Positions 1 to 11,129 of a DNA stretch of 64,000 bases are shown here, in pieces. The notes beneath the pieces were generated by a model, which was given only the letters and a program-made list of their open reading frames with translations, was not told the origin of the DNA and searched no databases. Within the stretch, counting starts at the first letter, position 1. Every line of letters starts with the position of its first letter. Made by a program: the position numbers and the translations under genes. The DNA comes from Kappaphycus alvarezii. Lineage: Eukaryota > Rhodophyta > Florideophyceae > Gigartinales > Solieriaceae. The DNA lies in assembly GCA_002205965.3 (NCBI GenBank), contig NADL03000050.1, positions 310,001 to 374,000 of the forward strand, given 5' to 3'.

Positions 1-275
1 CGACTGGTAACGATTTCTTCATCCTGATCGCCTCCATCTCGCTCGCTCCCTCCACCCCAAGAAGCGAGCTCATTTTTGCTCCCACTATTCTCGAGCAATC
101 ATTGGTGATCTCCCAGTGACCTTGTGTTGAAATTGCGGGCCACAATGGCTCGAGAGGATTACTTTCGACTATCATTGGTGGAAACATGGTCAGTGCTTGG
201 CACTGCTTCAGGACCTGTTTCGGAGGTAAACAAGATTATTTGATGCACTTTGGAACACAGGGTAACCTATTTTTC

Positions 276-341
276 AATCAGTAAAACACCCCAACTTTAG
301 CATGCATTAAAATAACCCAAAAATTCCCCCAATTTTCCTCC
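276..341 (+). repeat. SR1 short element, 3'-end copy (double)
   Basis: Two overlapping versions of the SR1 3' end lie back to back. The first runs AATCAGTAAAACACCCC and the second GCATTAAAATAACCC followed by a C/T-rich tail. The same tail recurs at 458-548, 1461-1530, 11590-11659, 13866-13955, 16166-16222 and 63920-63988. No target duplication could be defined here. Confidence 0.7.
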
Positions 342-457
342 TTCACAAGATTATACACGCAGCACTGCTGGCGCGGCATAGTTTCAAAGGGCCAGACAGT
401 GGGCCCTGTGGTACGATCGCGTGCAATAACTCCCTCATTGCAAGTTATTTAGCGCTA

Positions 458-548
458 CTCAGTGACATCTCCCGCGTTATGCACTTGCAGCGGCGTGGAT
501 ACAGCGGACCAAATCTTCCATACAATAAAATAACCTAAAATTTCCCGA
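458..548 (+). repeat. SR1 short element copy
   Basis: The order matches the copies at 13866 and 63920: an upstream CAGTGACATCTCCCGC block, then CGGCGTGGATA, then CTTCCATACAATAAAATAAC and a T/C-rich end. Because the upstream block is shared with 13866, this copy is longer than the 70-bp copies at 1461 and 11590. The flanks show no clear duplication. Confidence 0.75.
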
Positions 549-867
549 GAATATTTGTTCTCCGAAATCTCGCTGAAAAGTCTGTGTTTCTGGATAACGA
601 GGGTCACTGCGTATACCTGAGACGACTGTCGATCGGCAGTCTGGTCAGGAGGTGCAGTCAATCGAAGCCCGATTACTAGGGATACACAGTTAGTAATCGC
701 GACTACAGTACACTCTCACGCATGCCAGGTCCCGACTGATCCCAGTGCCGACACGCACTATTGGTGGTGGCACCCGGACGCATTCGCGGCTGACAGACGT
801 CGCTAGGCACGTCGCCGTGCGAGCCATGGAGACCTCCGGCTGGTGCGATCTTTCCTTACGCAAAGAC

Positions 868-1056
868 ACGCTGCGGTGACGGTTTTGTCCAACGCAGCAT
901 GCCTTACGGCTGGCCTCACAATAGCCTTGTGAAGTCGTACCTTATGACTCGGCCTCATTTTTTCAGACTCTCTTATACACATACCTGCCCCCCTGGTCTT
1001 GTAAAATAGCCGTCTAACATCTCCAGTCAGTAAAGCACCCCAAATTTACCCCCTTC
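868..1056 (+). repeat. SR1 long copy with 5' block
   Basis: The 5' block (about 877-925) contains TTGTCCAACGCAGCATGCC followed by ACGGCTGGCC. It matches blocks at 63800-63860 (plus) and, reverse-complemented, at 1615-1660, 1770-1797 and 40620-40655. About 100 bp downstream is the 3' block CAGTAAAGCACCCC with a C-rich end at 1012-1056. The same 5'-to-3' order and spacing at 63790-63988 and 40508-40655 suggest a full-length SR1 of roughly 190-210 bp. Confidence 0.6.
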
Positions 1057-1460
1057 AGTCATAGTGATGCGAAAGAGAACCTCTCCAAAGTTTTTTCTTC
1101 CTTTCAGCTATGCTCTCGAACATATACTATCCGTCAAGAGCTCCAGGGTCGGACTTGGACACCCAGTTCCTATGCACCAGCGACAAAAAGTGTGAAAGGA
1201 TTAAACTAAGGAGTGCTGGGCAGTGCCAAACTTTACGGGGAAATGCCCTTTTGCAAGGAACTCCGTTTAGATTCCCCCCGCTAGAAGTGTCACACGACGA
1301 ATTAAACTACACCATCATTCCCCCTTTTGCAAGCGACCTCTCAAACCGAGTCAGCGTTAGCAGCCCGCGAGCAGAAGCAGTTAAATCTCCGTCGCACCAT
1401 GAAACTTGCCCGAAGGCGCACACAGAGAGGCTATACAGGCGTTAGGTTCACTAGATGCAC

Positions 1461-1530
1461 GTAACGCATTAGCCGCGTGGATATAACGACCACATCTTCG
1501 ATGCATTAAAATAACCCAAAAATTCCCCTC
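1461..1530 (+). repeat. SR1 copy, 70 bp
   Basis: It starts GTAACGCATTAG and ends in AATTCCCCTC, the same two boundaries as the copy at 11590-11659 whose insertion is proven by a split protease gene. The flanks GATGCAC (1454-1460) and GATGTGT (1531-1537) may be a decayed target duplication. They share only GATG exactly, and the remaining differences are mostly transitions. Confidence 0.7.
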
Positions 1531-1592
1531 GATGTGTTACAAGTGGGAACGTTTGGGAAGTTTAATATTTGGAAAGTAATGTCATTTTCTCA

Positions 1593-1800
1593 AGGAACTA
1601 CGCTTCCTAAAATGCTACCTTCAGGCCAGCCATCAAGCAGGCCGCATTGGACATGACGGCTCAAGTGAGGCCACATGTCCCATTACGGATTGAGGCGAGT
1701 AGGTGTACGCTTACACAGTAAGAGGTTTGAAGCGTGCCCACGTCAACATAGAGAACAGGCTGGGGCCCAGCCATCAGGCAGCAGCATTGGACATTGATAC
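1593..1800 (-). repeat. SR1 5'-block fragments
   Basis: The stretch 1593-1660 matches the 5' part of the 145-bp copy at 33080-33224: AAGGAACTACGC, a CCTAAAA block, then CTACCTTCAGGCCAGCC. It continues into GCCGCATTGGACATGACGG. A second, shorter copy of the CCAGCC to GCATTGGACATT block lies at 1770-1797. Both are in reverse orientation relative to the 3' tails that define the plus sense of SR1. Confidence 0.55.
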
Positions 1801-2474
1801 CGCTGGGGCGTGCCTTTAAGTGACTCTTTTAACCATTCCATGTGTCTCCATAGTCCGTACTGCCACATTCCGTGCGACGTCACTTAGCACGCGTAAGCAT
1901 CCGGGTGCCAATCCGAGGGTGTAGATGGGGACGGGAATAAGTCTATCTCTGGCAAAATTCGCTATGAATGACTAGTATCTCCTACTTTTTTTTGCTACAC
2001 TAGGGAGCGTAGTTCCTCCCCCATTACTTTGTCGACATACCTTTTTGAGTCGATTGTGGTTGTCTGGAAAACCTTAGGATAGATTGAATATGACTTCAAA
2101 GAGTAAAACACCCAAACCTTTTACCCTTGAGTGAGGTCAGCGGGTTGTTAAAGTCGCAAACTCTCCTGCGGGAGGGTTCCAAGGGGTGAGGAAGGTGTTT
2201 TTCAAGAAGCCCGTTCCGCCGGTATTCCCTAATGCGGTAATATCGGTTATGGTGCGTTGAAGTCCTTCTCGCAGTTCCACGACTCGGTGTCGGGCTGTCT
2301 TTTTTCAAACCACTGGCAGTAGAATGACCTGACGGTCTTGACGCCGCTTCCCATTAATACTTGAGCCACAACGAAAATTCTTTCCGTTCTGTGCCAGTCC
2401 AAAGTCCGGAGATGGGGCTCAGTACACCCATTATTTCTTACAGGGGAGAGCCGTAGAGGCCCGAAAATCCTGCC
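1801..2474. other. Noncoding, one SR1 copy at 1990-2122
   Basis: The only recognisable content is an SR1 copy in plus orientation at about 1990-2122. Reverse-complemented it matches 33080-33224 and 43418-43522: TTTGGGTGTTTTACTCTT, AATCTATCC, TTTTCCAGACAACCACAATC, then a run to GGAACTACGCTCCCTA. It has lost the GGCCAGCC end. The ORF at 2096-2308 (minus) overlaps it and has no recognisable product. Confidence 0.6.
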
Positions 2475-3027
2475 TCATTTTGTCGCCGAGGGTAGCTCTT
2501 GTTGCATCCTTTCGTGATTCGGTGGTTCGAGGCGTTCGGCGCATTGTGAACAATTTTGGAACCAGCTCGCAAATTGCTCTTCTATCAGTGGACTTGAAGA
2601 ATAACTTTAAGATGTGCAGCCGCTCTGCATTTTTCAACGCCGTTCGAGCTTCTTCCCTGGGAGTCGTATTGCCACAACACCGACCAGGTGTTCCTCTGGA
2701 CAGGCTTCGAGACAATACAGAGTGTTGTGGGTACTCAGCAAGGAAACCCGCATAGCAGCCTGATATTTGCACTTGTACTTCACCCCATTGCTCTTGAGAT
2801 CTAAGAATATCTGCTGCATGCGGTGAGGAGGACACAGGATCGGATATACTTCTAGAGTTGTGGTATCATGAAAACGGCTATATTGCCTCTAAACACAACG
2901 TAATGGTCGAGGCGATAGCTAATGTCTCTTTGTCTGAGCCCAAATGTCGTACCCTTCATTTGGCAGTCTCCAAATGCAAGGTGCGGTGGCCCATTAACCC
3001 TTCCACGTCGGTTCAGACCGCACACCC
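2475..3027 (+). pseudogene. Non-LTR RT remnant, family X
   Basis: This is a broken copy of the RT domain seen more fully at 16935-18455. In order it shows the segment DLKNNFKMCSRSAFF (equivalent to DLRNAFN..SRSAFF), a frameshift, then TQQGNPHSSLIFAL, more stops, then a third-frame stretch from LWYHENGYIASKH. The catalytic YRDDG of the better copy reads YHENG here (tyrosine codon at 2864), so both aspartates are lost and the copy cannot be active. Its end at 3027 is the exact left boundary of a copia LTR, so the LTR element inserted into, or truncates, this pseudogene. Confidence 0.75.
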
Positions 3028-3588
3028 TGTAAAATTTAAATGATATGCGTAGATCCAAAATAGATGATTCGAAATAAGTGAATAATTAATTACTTGAATA
3101 GGATTGACGATAACAGTAAAAACGAAACAAATATTTATTGGTCTACGGGGTAGTTCGATCGCCCGAGGCTTGCAAAATTTTTCTGACAGTCTAAGACTAA
3201 TTGTACTGCAGATCAGAGCAGAAAAGCTACAAAGATGATTCCGGTAGTATATCAGTTTTTGTAGACCAAATTCATGCCCAGTAATAATTGTTGAATAATT
3301 CTTCAGGTGATCAATAATTTAAATAATAATTTGCTGGCAATATAATTTCAGTAATTATAACTGCAGAATTTAAAAACCAACTGACAGACATAAAAATTGC
3401 TTCTTCTGTAATACAGTATAGAACATGGACCAGTGAAAATAGATACAATTATTTTCGATGATTCACAATAAATAAAAATTGTTGACCTCCGAAAAAAATT
3501 GTTCCACAATTTTTCATCACTGTATTCGATATGGAAAACCAATCAAATATTTTTCCAATACTTGCAAAAATATTTTCCATTTTTCGCA
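3028..3588 (-). repeat. 3' LTR of copia element B1
   Basis: This is a 561-bp AT-rich LTR read on the minus strand, bounded TG...CA. It is homologous along its length to 44546-45199, 48824-49362 and 61057-61623. Shared landmarks are the start TGYGAAA followed by GGAAAATATTTTTACAAG, a TAGTTCGAT to CCCGAGGCTTG block, and an end of CATTTAAATTTTACA. A polypurine tract flanks it immediately upstream in the element's sense. Confidence 0.9.
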
Positions 3589-3602
3589 CCACTTCCCCTT
3601 TG
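3589..3602 (-). other. Polypurine tract of B1
   Basis: On the minus strand this reads CAAAGGGGAAGTGG and directly abuts the first base of the 3' LTR. The equivalent site of copy B2 (48809-48823) reads AAAGGGGTAGTGG, also directly before its LTR. This is the expected position of the plus-strand primer in LTR retrotransposons. Confidence 0.85.
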
Positions 3603-6600
3603 AAATTTATGAATATTATATATTATTATCCTGCTGACTGAAATGAATCACGGGATAAAGTATTGCTCATATCCATAGGTGTAGATCCATCAAATAGAAG
3701 AAGCTTGAGTGTATCGGACGCAGGACTTCCCTTTTTTGTTAACGGGTCGGATGGATTAACTGAGCCAGGTATCCAAAGCAGATTCTTCATTTTGTTTGAT
3801 TCAAAATCATATCTCATTAACGGGACATCAGCTCTTATAGAATTGTCTCCAGTTACACGACATGTGGAAGGAGATCTGAATAAATCCTTCGAGTCCACAG
3901 CAACATGTAGGGGAACATGAATATTGAGTATCTTACTGTATGCTGCTGCAATAATTTTCCCTTCTTCAATAGCTTTACCAGCAGCTAATATTGCACCAGA
4001 TGCAATTGGTAACAGGGCGCCGTGATAAATGTTAATGCCAATAAATTGTATGAAATATAGATTTGCAATTTAAGGAACCAATTAAGAGTCCAGCAATACA
4101 TCCAACTTGTGCATTTGTCAGGTCTGTAGATTTTCGTGCATCAGAAATGACAAAAACTGATAAATTAAAATTTTCAGAATTTTTAGGGCGTCTATATGTA
4201 CTAGTAGAGACTAAGGACTTTAAATTTAGTTACATAGAAGATTGAATAGGAAAATCACGAACCAATGGATTCGACCTTCTTTGTTGCAAGTACTGGCTGT
4301 AAATGCAGATATAGGAGAACCAGCCATGCCCAAATAGACAATCGAACTATTCAGAGAATTAAAGGGGAAATATTCAAAAAAATCATTTCATCTGATTGTT
4401 TCCGGAGATTTCCGGAAACATTAATCGAGCGGTGTAATTTTAACACCATTACAATTGAAAGTACCAGGCATGTGCACTATTGATCCAAAGCTTATATTTG
4501 TTTCAAAGGTTTTGAATAAACTTTCGCTTGAATTGATCCTGTCCATCAATAAGAATATAATGCACCAATTTCACAACAAGTAGTATCAATGACCTTTTTG
4601 AGCACATAAAAAATAATTGAGGTACATAAACGACTAATTTTAAACTAAGATAAAAAAGGTATTATCCGAATGTATTTGCCATTTTGCATTCGCGTTGACT
4701 AAGCCATTCCATGCAGAAAATAATAACCAATAAAAGAATTTCTGTGCATTCTCGAGGGGGCCTCACGTAAACATCGCGAAGTTCTGATCCAGATTGTAAA
4801 AATGCTGATTTGACGTCGACCTTTGATAAATTCGTTGTTTTGTTTTGTTTTGTTTGTATTTTATTGTTTCAACTTATCCTCATTTCCATGTGGAGTAGTC
4901 CGTGCCTTGTAATAAATTTCCGTCATCTAAAATTTCAATCTCGTATAAAACCTGAATGGATATTACATTTGAGTCCGGAGGAGTTTTTGAAACATAAATT
5001 TTCGAACAAGTTCTTAAAAGCCGTTTTCTTCTGTGCTGTCTGCATTCAAAATAATGTGACATAGAAGTCCCGATGCTTGATGAAGTAAAAACTCTTTAAA
5101 CCAAACCTCTTATAATAAAAATCGAGATCTTGTTTTTCCGAATATCTCAATTCTGTTCTAGGCAATATTTCAATTTCATGAGCATCAACTGCACTATTTT
5201 CATTCAATGGAATGTGAATTAAATTTTCAGGCTTAAGAAAGTAATTTACGGTTTCAATCGGTGCATGTTAAAAAGATAATACATTTTTAGATTCTGAAAT
5301 ATTATCATCATTTTCTGCTTCAATTTGGTTAAAGTCAGGGTCATAGAAATGTTCTTCTATATTGTTTCCACATAAATTACTGATTTCATGAGTACTTAAT
5401 TGTTCACAATTCTCTGAATTTCATCAAAGAACTACCAATTGACTCGTTCAATAAATTATTCGCTTTTTGAGTTTGATACGCGAGTTAATTTGACGAGACT
5501 GAGTGACGAACGTATTCAATTGCTGCATTAATAAATCTTCCATTAGATCCAGGAACTGTAGCAATAAGATATTTTTTGTCTAATTTCATGACTGGTTTTG
5601 GAGATGACCACGATCATCTTTTTGGTTTGGCGGATGAATATAAACTTCCACAATATCGCCAACAGTAATTGAATTATCGGACACAGACTTCGATTTTAGG
5701 ATAACATTTAATTTCCTCTTGGCAATGAGCTCATAATTAGCCCTTTTTAAATCATTCGGTATAATTTTAGGAACAGTATTATCGATGGGTCTGATGTTAC
5801 CAGTGGCGAGTTCTTATGAAGAGACAAAATCGTTTCCATATATCTCATTCGATATTTGAAACATTCGAGCAACGCGAACCGTATCATTTCCATGTGGTTC
5901 GGATGATTTTAAACGTAGGACTATATCTCTAAATATTTTGTGTTTCGATTCAATAGAATTTATGTTGTGGCGGCGGGAACCAATAGGACAAAATAAAATC
6001 CTTTTTTCTTCTATGTAGCTTTCAAAAATATCACTGTCAAACACCTGATCTCCCATTATATTATTAGGGTCCCAAAAGGTTGTTAACCAGAGAGTTCAAA
6101 ACAATGGATACAATTTTCCATTTTCAAGGACGGCACAATAGCACCAGTGGAATATCTGGTAACTGAGTCCATGCTGTGAAAAATATCCAAAATTTCCACA
6201 AAAAAAGTGGTCCACACATACCAATTCATTACATCAGCGAGATAGAGAACTTATAGATACTTTACGAGGATGCGATCTTTTCTTTGTGACATCTCAAAAT
6301 TTGCAAGAGTCAACTATGTTTGATAAATATATTTTGTATTCATCGTCCCAGAAAAAAATTCTTTGTAATAATAATTACATACCGTATCATAATAATTTGA
6401 GTGACCACATACATGTTTTTGGACCTTATTAATTATTTTCTTTTTTTCCGCCCAAGATAGTTTTTTTTGCTGTACTGATATTGTTGGAACACATTGTTGA
6501 TAGAAGTGAATTTTCCATACGGTCGGAGGTTTGTATAAATATATTTCCGGGAACATAACAATGATGACCATGATCCACCAATATTATTAAATCGGTTGAA

Positions 6601-7118
6601 TTATTTGCGGAATTGAACTCTATGCGGTTACCCGCCATAGGAATAATATTTGACTTTTTTGTAACATTTCTTCCGATAATCCATTGCGATTATTCACTAA
6701 TTATCAGATGCCTTATTTTGACCTGATTACCATTATCCCAAATAGCGGATACAAAGATAAAGCCGTCTATATTTTTTTTGCTTAAATGAGCTCCATTTCC
6801 ATATTGCCATAAGGGAGTTCCTCTGAAAGATTCTGGAGAATCATTTATATTTCCACTCTATTCAGGTAACGTAAAATCTGAAAGTGCCCGTCATTCGATA
6901 ATTCCCATTCAGCTATACGGTGCTCCATCATCAAGTAAAGACCTGGGTAAGATTCGTTTGATGGAGAATCAAGCACAGCTTTAGCCATATGAAATGTTGC
7001 AGAACCAGACATATATTGTTTTTATTATTTCCGTATTTTCCATTTTTGATGATGACCCTTTCAAATTTTTAGTATCCTTGCATTTATCTTTTCCGTAAGC
7101 CCAATGTCCAATTTCAGC
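3603..7118 (-). pseudogene. Copia-type gag-pol remnant B1
   Basis: This is a decayed internal region read on the minus strand. From its 5' side (high coordinates) come: a gag zinc-knuckle trace near 7080-7118, matching CDRCDEIGNW of copy B2; a protease region near 6550-6650; an integrase core around 6060-6200 with DSVTRYSTGAIVPS; an integrase end at 5814-6056 with RRHN..SIESKH and FRDIVLRLKSSEP; and an RNase H tail at 3626-3898 ending in NLLWIPGSVNPSDPLTKK. The order protease-integrase-RT-RNase H is that of Ty1/copia. Stops and frameshifts occur throughout and no 5' LTR is visible, so homology to B2 stops at about 7118. The base composition is strikingly AT-rich. Confidence 0.8.
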
Positions 7119-8029
7119 CAGAAGTCCTCAAGTATTCTAAGTGACAAGCTAATTACTATAACCGAACCGCACTTTCAAACATTAAAGAACTAAATCGATT
7201 ACTATAGCACTTCTTGCATGTATTCCAGTAAGCGATATTAAAATTTGAAATTTATTTAGCACGTGTACTGTAGAGTCAGCATACTACTTGTGTGGCCTGT
7301 AGCGCACCAATACAGGGATGGTCCAAAAAAAACATGGCACAGTTTGTCACCATATTAAACAACAAAAACCACGAAAAATACAACAAAGAGGGCGACCTGT
7401 GCGCTATTCGTTACCCGATCAGCGAAATAAAAGTCATTACGCGAACTATCTACACCGAAACTTTGTACCGAAAGACCTGAATGATTCCGCTCTTTCGATT
7501 TCACTCCATACTTGCACTACAAGGACCCATCGACAATAGTAAAACAGCCTTTTAAGTCCGTTTATACCACAGCCAATCCATAACGGAATCAACGAAAGAA
7601 CGCCAATTTCAATGAGCGGCCGGTAAGGTACAAAAATCCGGATGCTAAACAATGAGAGATAGCTCAAAACGCAGAGGCAGGCCAAATTGACACAACAAAT
7701 GTCATATACTAGATCCCCAACCACTGGATGGCACCAAGCATTAATATTGTCATATCGGAAATGGGTTGCGGATACAAAGGAACCAAAAAAGGTCAATATA
7801 AATCTACAAAACAAGATGCGTCGTGTATGGGGATAAAATGCTATCCCACTTAGACGACAGCCCGAAAAAGACAACCATACAAATGGACGATCGGTCACCC
7901 ACCTGACTGCCGCTTGCAATTGATACAGCCTAGAGCTTGTAGTTGGAACAAATTGGCGCAGGGGCGTTGTGACTTCTCGAAAAATTAGACCATAACTCTA
8001 CGGTTTATGACCGAAAAATATTTCTAATT
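7119..8029. other. No recognisable gene; one shared short repeat
   Basis: Frames here, including a 157-codon minus-strand frame at 7446-7919 without an ATG, resemble nothing known. A 44-bp stretch at 7162-7205 containing CCGAACCGCAC and ATTAAAGAACTAAATCGA recurs, with a few differences, at 33474-33521. It may be a piece of a further dispersed element. Confidence 0.5.
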
Positions 8030-9650
8030 TTGGAACGTGCAAGCACCATGGCAACGCAAGTTTACTCCACGGATATCTCTAAGGGAAAAAAACCGACTGC
8101 TTTCATATACCTTAAAAATGTGCTAAAACCCCTGCTTTCCATCAAATTCATTCAATCTGACAAATATGCATGCATATTCTATCGATCTACGGTCCATTCC
8201 TTTGTCCTTCTGTCGATCATCAGAACGACTTCCTAGTCATCTCTTCAACAATTTCCGCAACCAGCACCTTCTCCAACCGACTAAAAAAAAGTAAAAGGCA
8301 AAAATATTTGGACTGTCAAGCAAATTTATGGACTATTGTATGCCCAATCTTCCCAAAATAAGCTTCCACCTTTCCGAGGCAGTCGCTATCTAACCTATAC
8401 TCAAGAAAATCAGCCTATCATCCTGCAACGGAAAACCATCTCCAAACCCTGGCAACTAACAGCTACAACTGGCCACAGATACACAAGAAGAGAATTACTA
8501 CATCCGATTCCTTACAAGAAAATAATCAGTGGGGCACGGTACATAACAGAATGAACCCACCCAGATATTTACTTCGTTTCCAATATCCTTGCAGCCGCAA
8601 TTTCAGCGCTCAATCTGAGGAACTATAAAATTTTAGAATGGGTCTATGATAGCTCTGGAAAACCAGCAAATGGGACTTCTCATGCCGTCTTAATAAACGA
8701 TTTTGCTCTCTCAATTCATAAACCCTGCCAACTCCCATCTAATCTCATCCTCTACATACCCCAAACTTACTTCTTACTTCGACGCATATTTTGCATCAGA
8801 CCCAATAGACTAATGCTCTATATCTGGCGCCATGCAAGTTAGAATGTGCCCTGACTATCTGCCTATCTGTTTCGAACAACACAATGATCTAGCCGTAGTG
8901 TTCAAATGAGTTACTGCAACTACGTTCCCAGCCCTGATTATGATTGGGCTCAAGATGTCGATGGTAATCTTCATGAGATGAATTTACTGAATATATTTTG
9001 ATCAACTGTGATGAGCCACTCACGGGAAGCAATGGAGGATCAGGAACCTTATTATATTGCCGTGTACTCCAAGTGACTCAGTGGATCAAGAACTAGTCAG
9101 TGACCTAACTACCCGGATGAGTTACGATGACTATACAAATGCCCACTCCATGTAGTCCGAAACGAAAAATGAGAGAATCTATAGTAGACACAGGTAGTAT
9201 AAGAAATGTGCTTTACGACCAATTAGTTAGAGATGAAAAAGAGGTACTGAACATGCACACAATATCATCCACAGACCTACGTCCAAATCTATTTATGCAG
9301 CTATGCATTGGTCTAATATATCTTTCAGTAGTAAAAAAACCCAAACTCCCCTTATAAAATGGCAAACGAAACTGTTGGAGCCCATACAACCAAGAAATCG
9401 TGCCCTGTCAACGTGTGAGGAATAATATATCTAAGCCTTCAGCGCAGCACAACTCGCACTTTGGCTCAGCCAGCTCTTCCACAGCATCCACGTACAACAC
9501 TTAGGCTACACCATATTCTTCATCGACAATTCATCTGCCATTCGCATTGCTGAAAATTCCAGCCCAGCCAAGAAACGCAAAATTTTCGACCTCTGAATCA
9601 ATTTATCCAAGGTCAAATCGCATCAAGCATGTTCTAAATTCCGGGACGCT
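8030..9650 (+). pseudogene. Copia RT/RNase H remnant E
   Basis: Three blocks in plus-strand order fit the end of a copia polyprotein. At 8130-8330 is FIQSDKYACIFYR, then a frameshift into NDFLVISSTISATSTFS; this is the RT segment around the YVDD box, here replaced by HQND. At 8530-8680 is a block like the RPDI segment after the RT (THPDIYFVSNILAA). At 9438-9620 is an RNase H block with ALWLSQLF, FIDNSSAIRIAENSS and KKRKIFDL, matching the DN.SAI.IA.NP..H.R..HI pattern. Each block is broken by stops. It is not closely alike to the B, C or D elements. Confidence 0.65.
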
Positions 9651-11100
9651 CGCAGAAATCTTCAATGAACCTATGCGAGGAACATAAGACAAACAATTAG
9701 TCACATATTTGCATGTCGGTACTGCCAATACCAGACAGAATTTTTCCTACACGACTTCAAATAATTCCCTTTTGCTGACTTTTGATCGCTCAAACTCGGC
9801 ACTCGACGTGATGTTCGTGATTTACTTCGCTTTCGAGGCGTCTATATTCGAAAAGGGAGAAATTTTTCCATTGCCCAAGCACTACACCGCCTTGTTCATT
9901 AGGTTATTGCTTGAACCGATGGAGACACGGACCGTCATTTTTCCAATGACAGTCAGGTTACCCGGTTTCCGGCAGGAGCTACTTCCGGCGGCTATCCAAC
10001 TCCCCGACCAACTGCCACCAATGAACTTTGTGCTTGTAATTATCTAGCTAATGCTGGAGGTTTGCAGGATACTGGAAACACTGAGGTACTTACTCCTCAT
10101 AAACCAAATCTTTTCTGCCTTTTCAAGGCTTACGGTAACAATTCTGATCGTTACAATGGATCTTTTTTCCGATAAATTTGATCGTGAGTTCGCGATTTCC
10201 AATGAGCGATGCGATGAATCAGACATCATTGGGAAGAACCGCCTCAATGCGTTTTCGATCATGCTTTCAGAAGGTTACAGCCAGTTTTATTCCGCCAGTT
10301 GTAAGGCACAGGGGACGACCTCGACAAATTTTTTTTCGTCGTGCGGAACTGGTTTGAAACAATAGGTAGAGCCTGTGCGCTACTTTAAGAATGAGAGAAT
10401 GTCATTATACATTCAATTATTGAGCAGAATTCAGCGAATTCAACATCAGTGTCTCGAAATTCTTATTTCACGACTGGTTGATATTCAAGTTTACGTATAG
10501 TCAGAGTGCATGAATGAAAAAATTCTAAAATACAATCTACTTAGCTTCGTTAAAGATGCACCCTCTTTCCGCCTAGCATACAGCAAGCAGGGCAACACAT
10601 TGCAGGGCGTCATATCGGACATCATGCATCCGTGGCTGCGGAGAAGAGGCAGAACATAGATGATATATTTGACCATCTCACGGAACGTCAGTGCTATTCG
10701 TGCAGGTTACGTTTGATGGTTTGCTCTCTTTATCTTCACTTAGCATGGAGACTAATTCACTAGCAGATTGATTGTGAGATAGTTCTACTTATACTAAATC
10801 GAGTTCACTTTTCTGTACTTCTACTCCATATCCAGTAGTCAGGAGGAACGCACTACGTAAAGATTAAAGATGTCACCAACTGAGGTAGTCAGTGACCTCA
10901 ACTCTTCTAGTACACATGTATGTTCTTACTAAGGATTTCGGCGCCCTTTAAATGGTTGATTCCACTGCAATGTAGACTCATGATATGTCACAAGTCACAA
11001 GCATACGTGTAATTTTTCAGTAGTATAGTCCAAAAGGATGCATCACGAAAGATGACGTGATCTGTCTGTGACTTTCCCCATCAACTGTCGGAATGGCACT
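9651..11100. other. Unrecognised region with two adjacent ORFs
   Basis: The plus strand has frames of 112 codons (9709-10047) and 104 codons (10051-10365) separated by one stop. The minus strand has an overlapping 72-codon frame at 10044-10262. None shows a motif I recognise. The region lies between two copia remnants, so it may be gag-like debris, but nothing in the sequence proves that. From 10380 to 11100 I see nothing identifiable. Confidence 0.4.
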
Positions 11101-11129
11101 ATCCTAACAAGTGCCACTTACATAAGCAA

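Larger units (their letters stand above)
1..1109. other. Noncoding region with SR1 copies, no gene
   Basis: No open frame here resembles a known protein on either strand; the frames present are short and lack codon structure. The recognisable content is three copies of the short interspersed element SR1 (276-341, 458-548 and 868-1056), listed separately. The sequence between them is unremarkable mixed-composition DNA. Confidence 0.6.

Noticed and set aside
276-341. CCCTAAA/AACCCC-like telomere repeat
   Set aside because: The ACCCC blocks are single, not tandem, and belong to a longer shared sequence with its own 5' part.
7446-7919. 157-codon open frame on the minus strand
   Set aside because: It lacks an ATG at its start, has no recognisable motif and a composition rich in W and C, as expected from a chance reverse frame.
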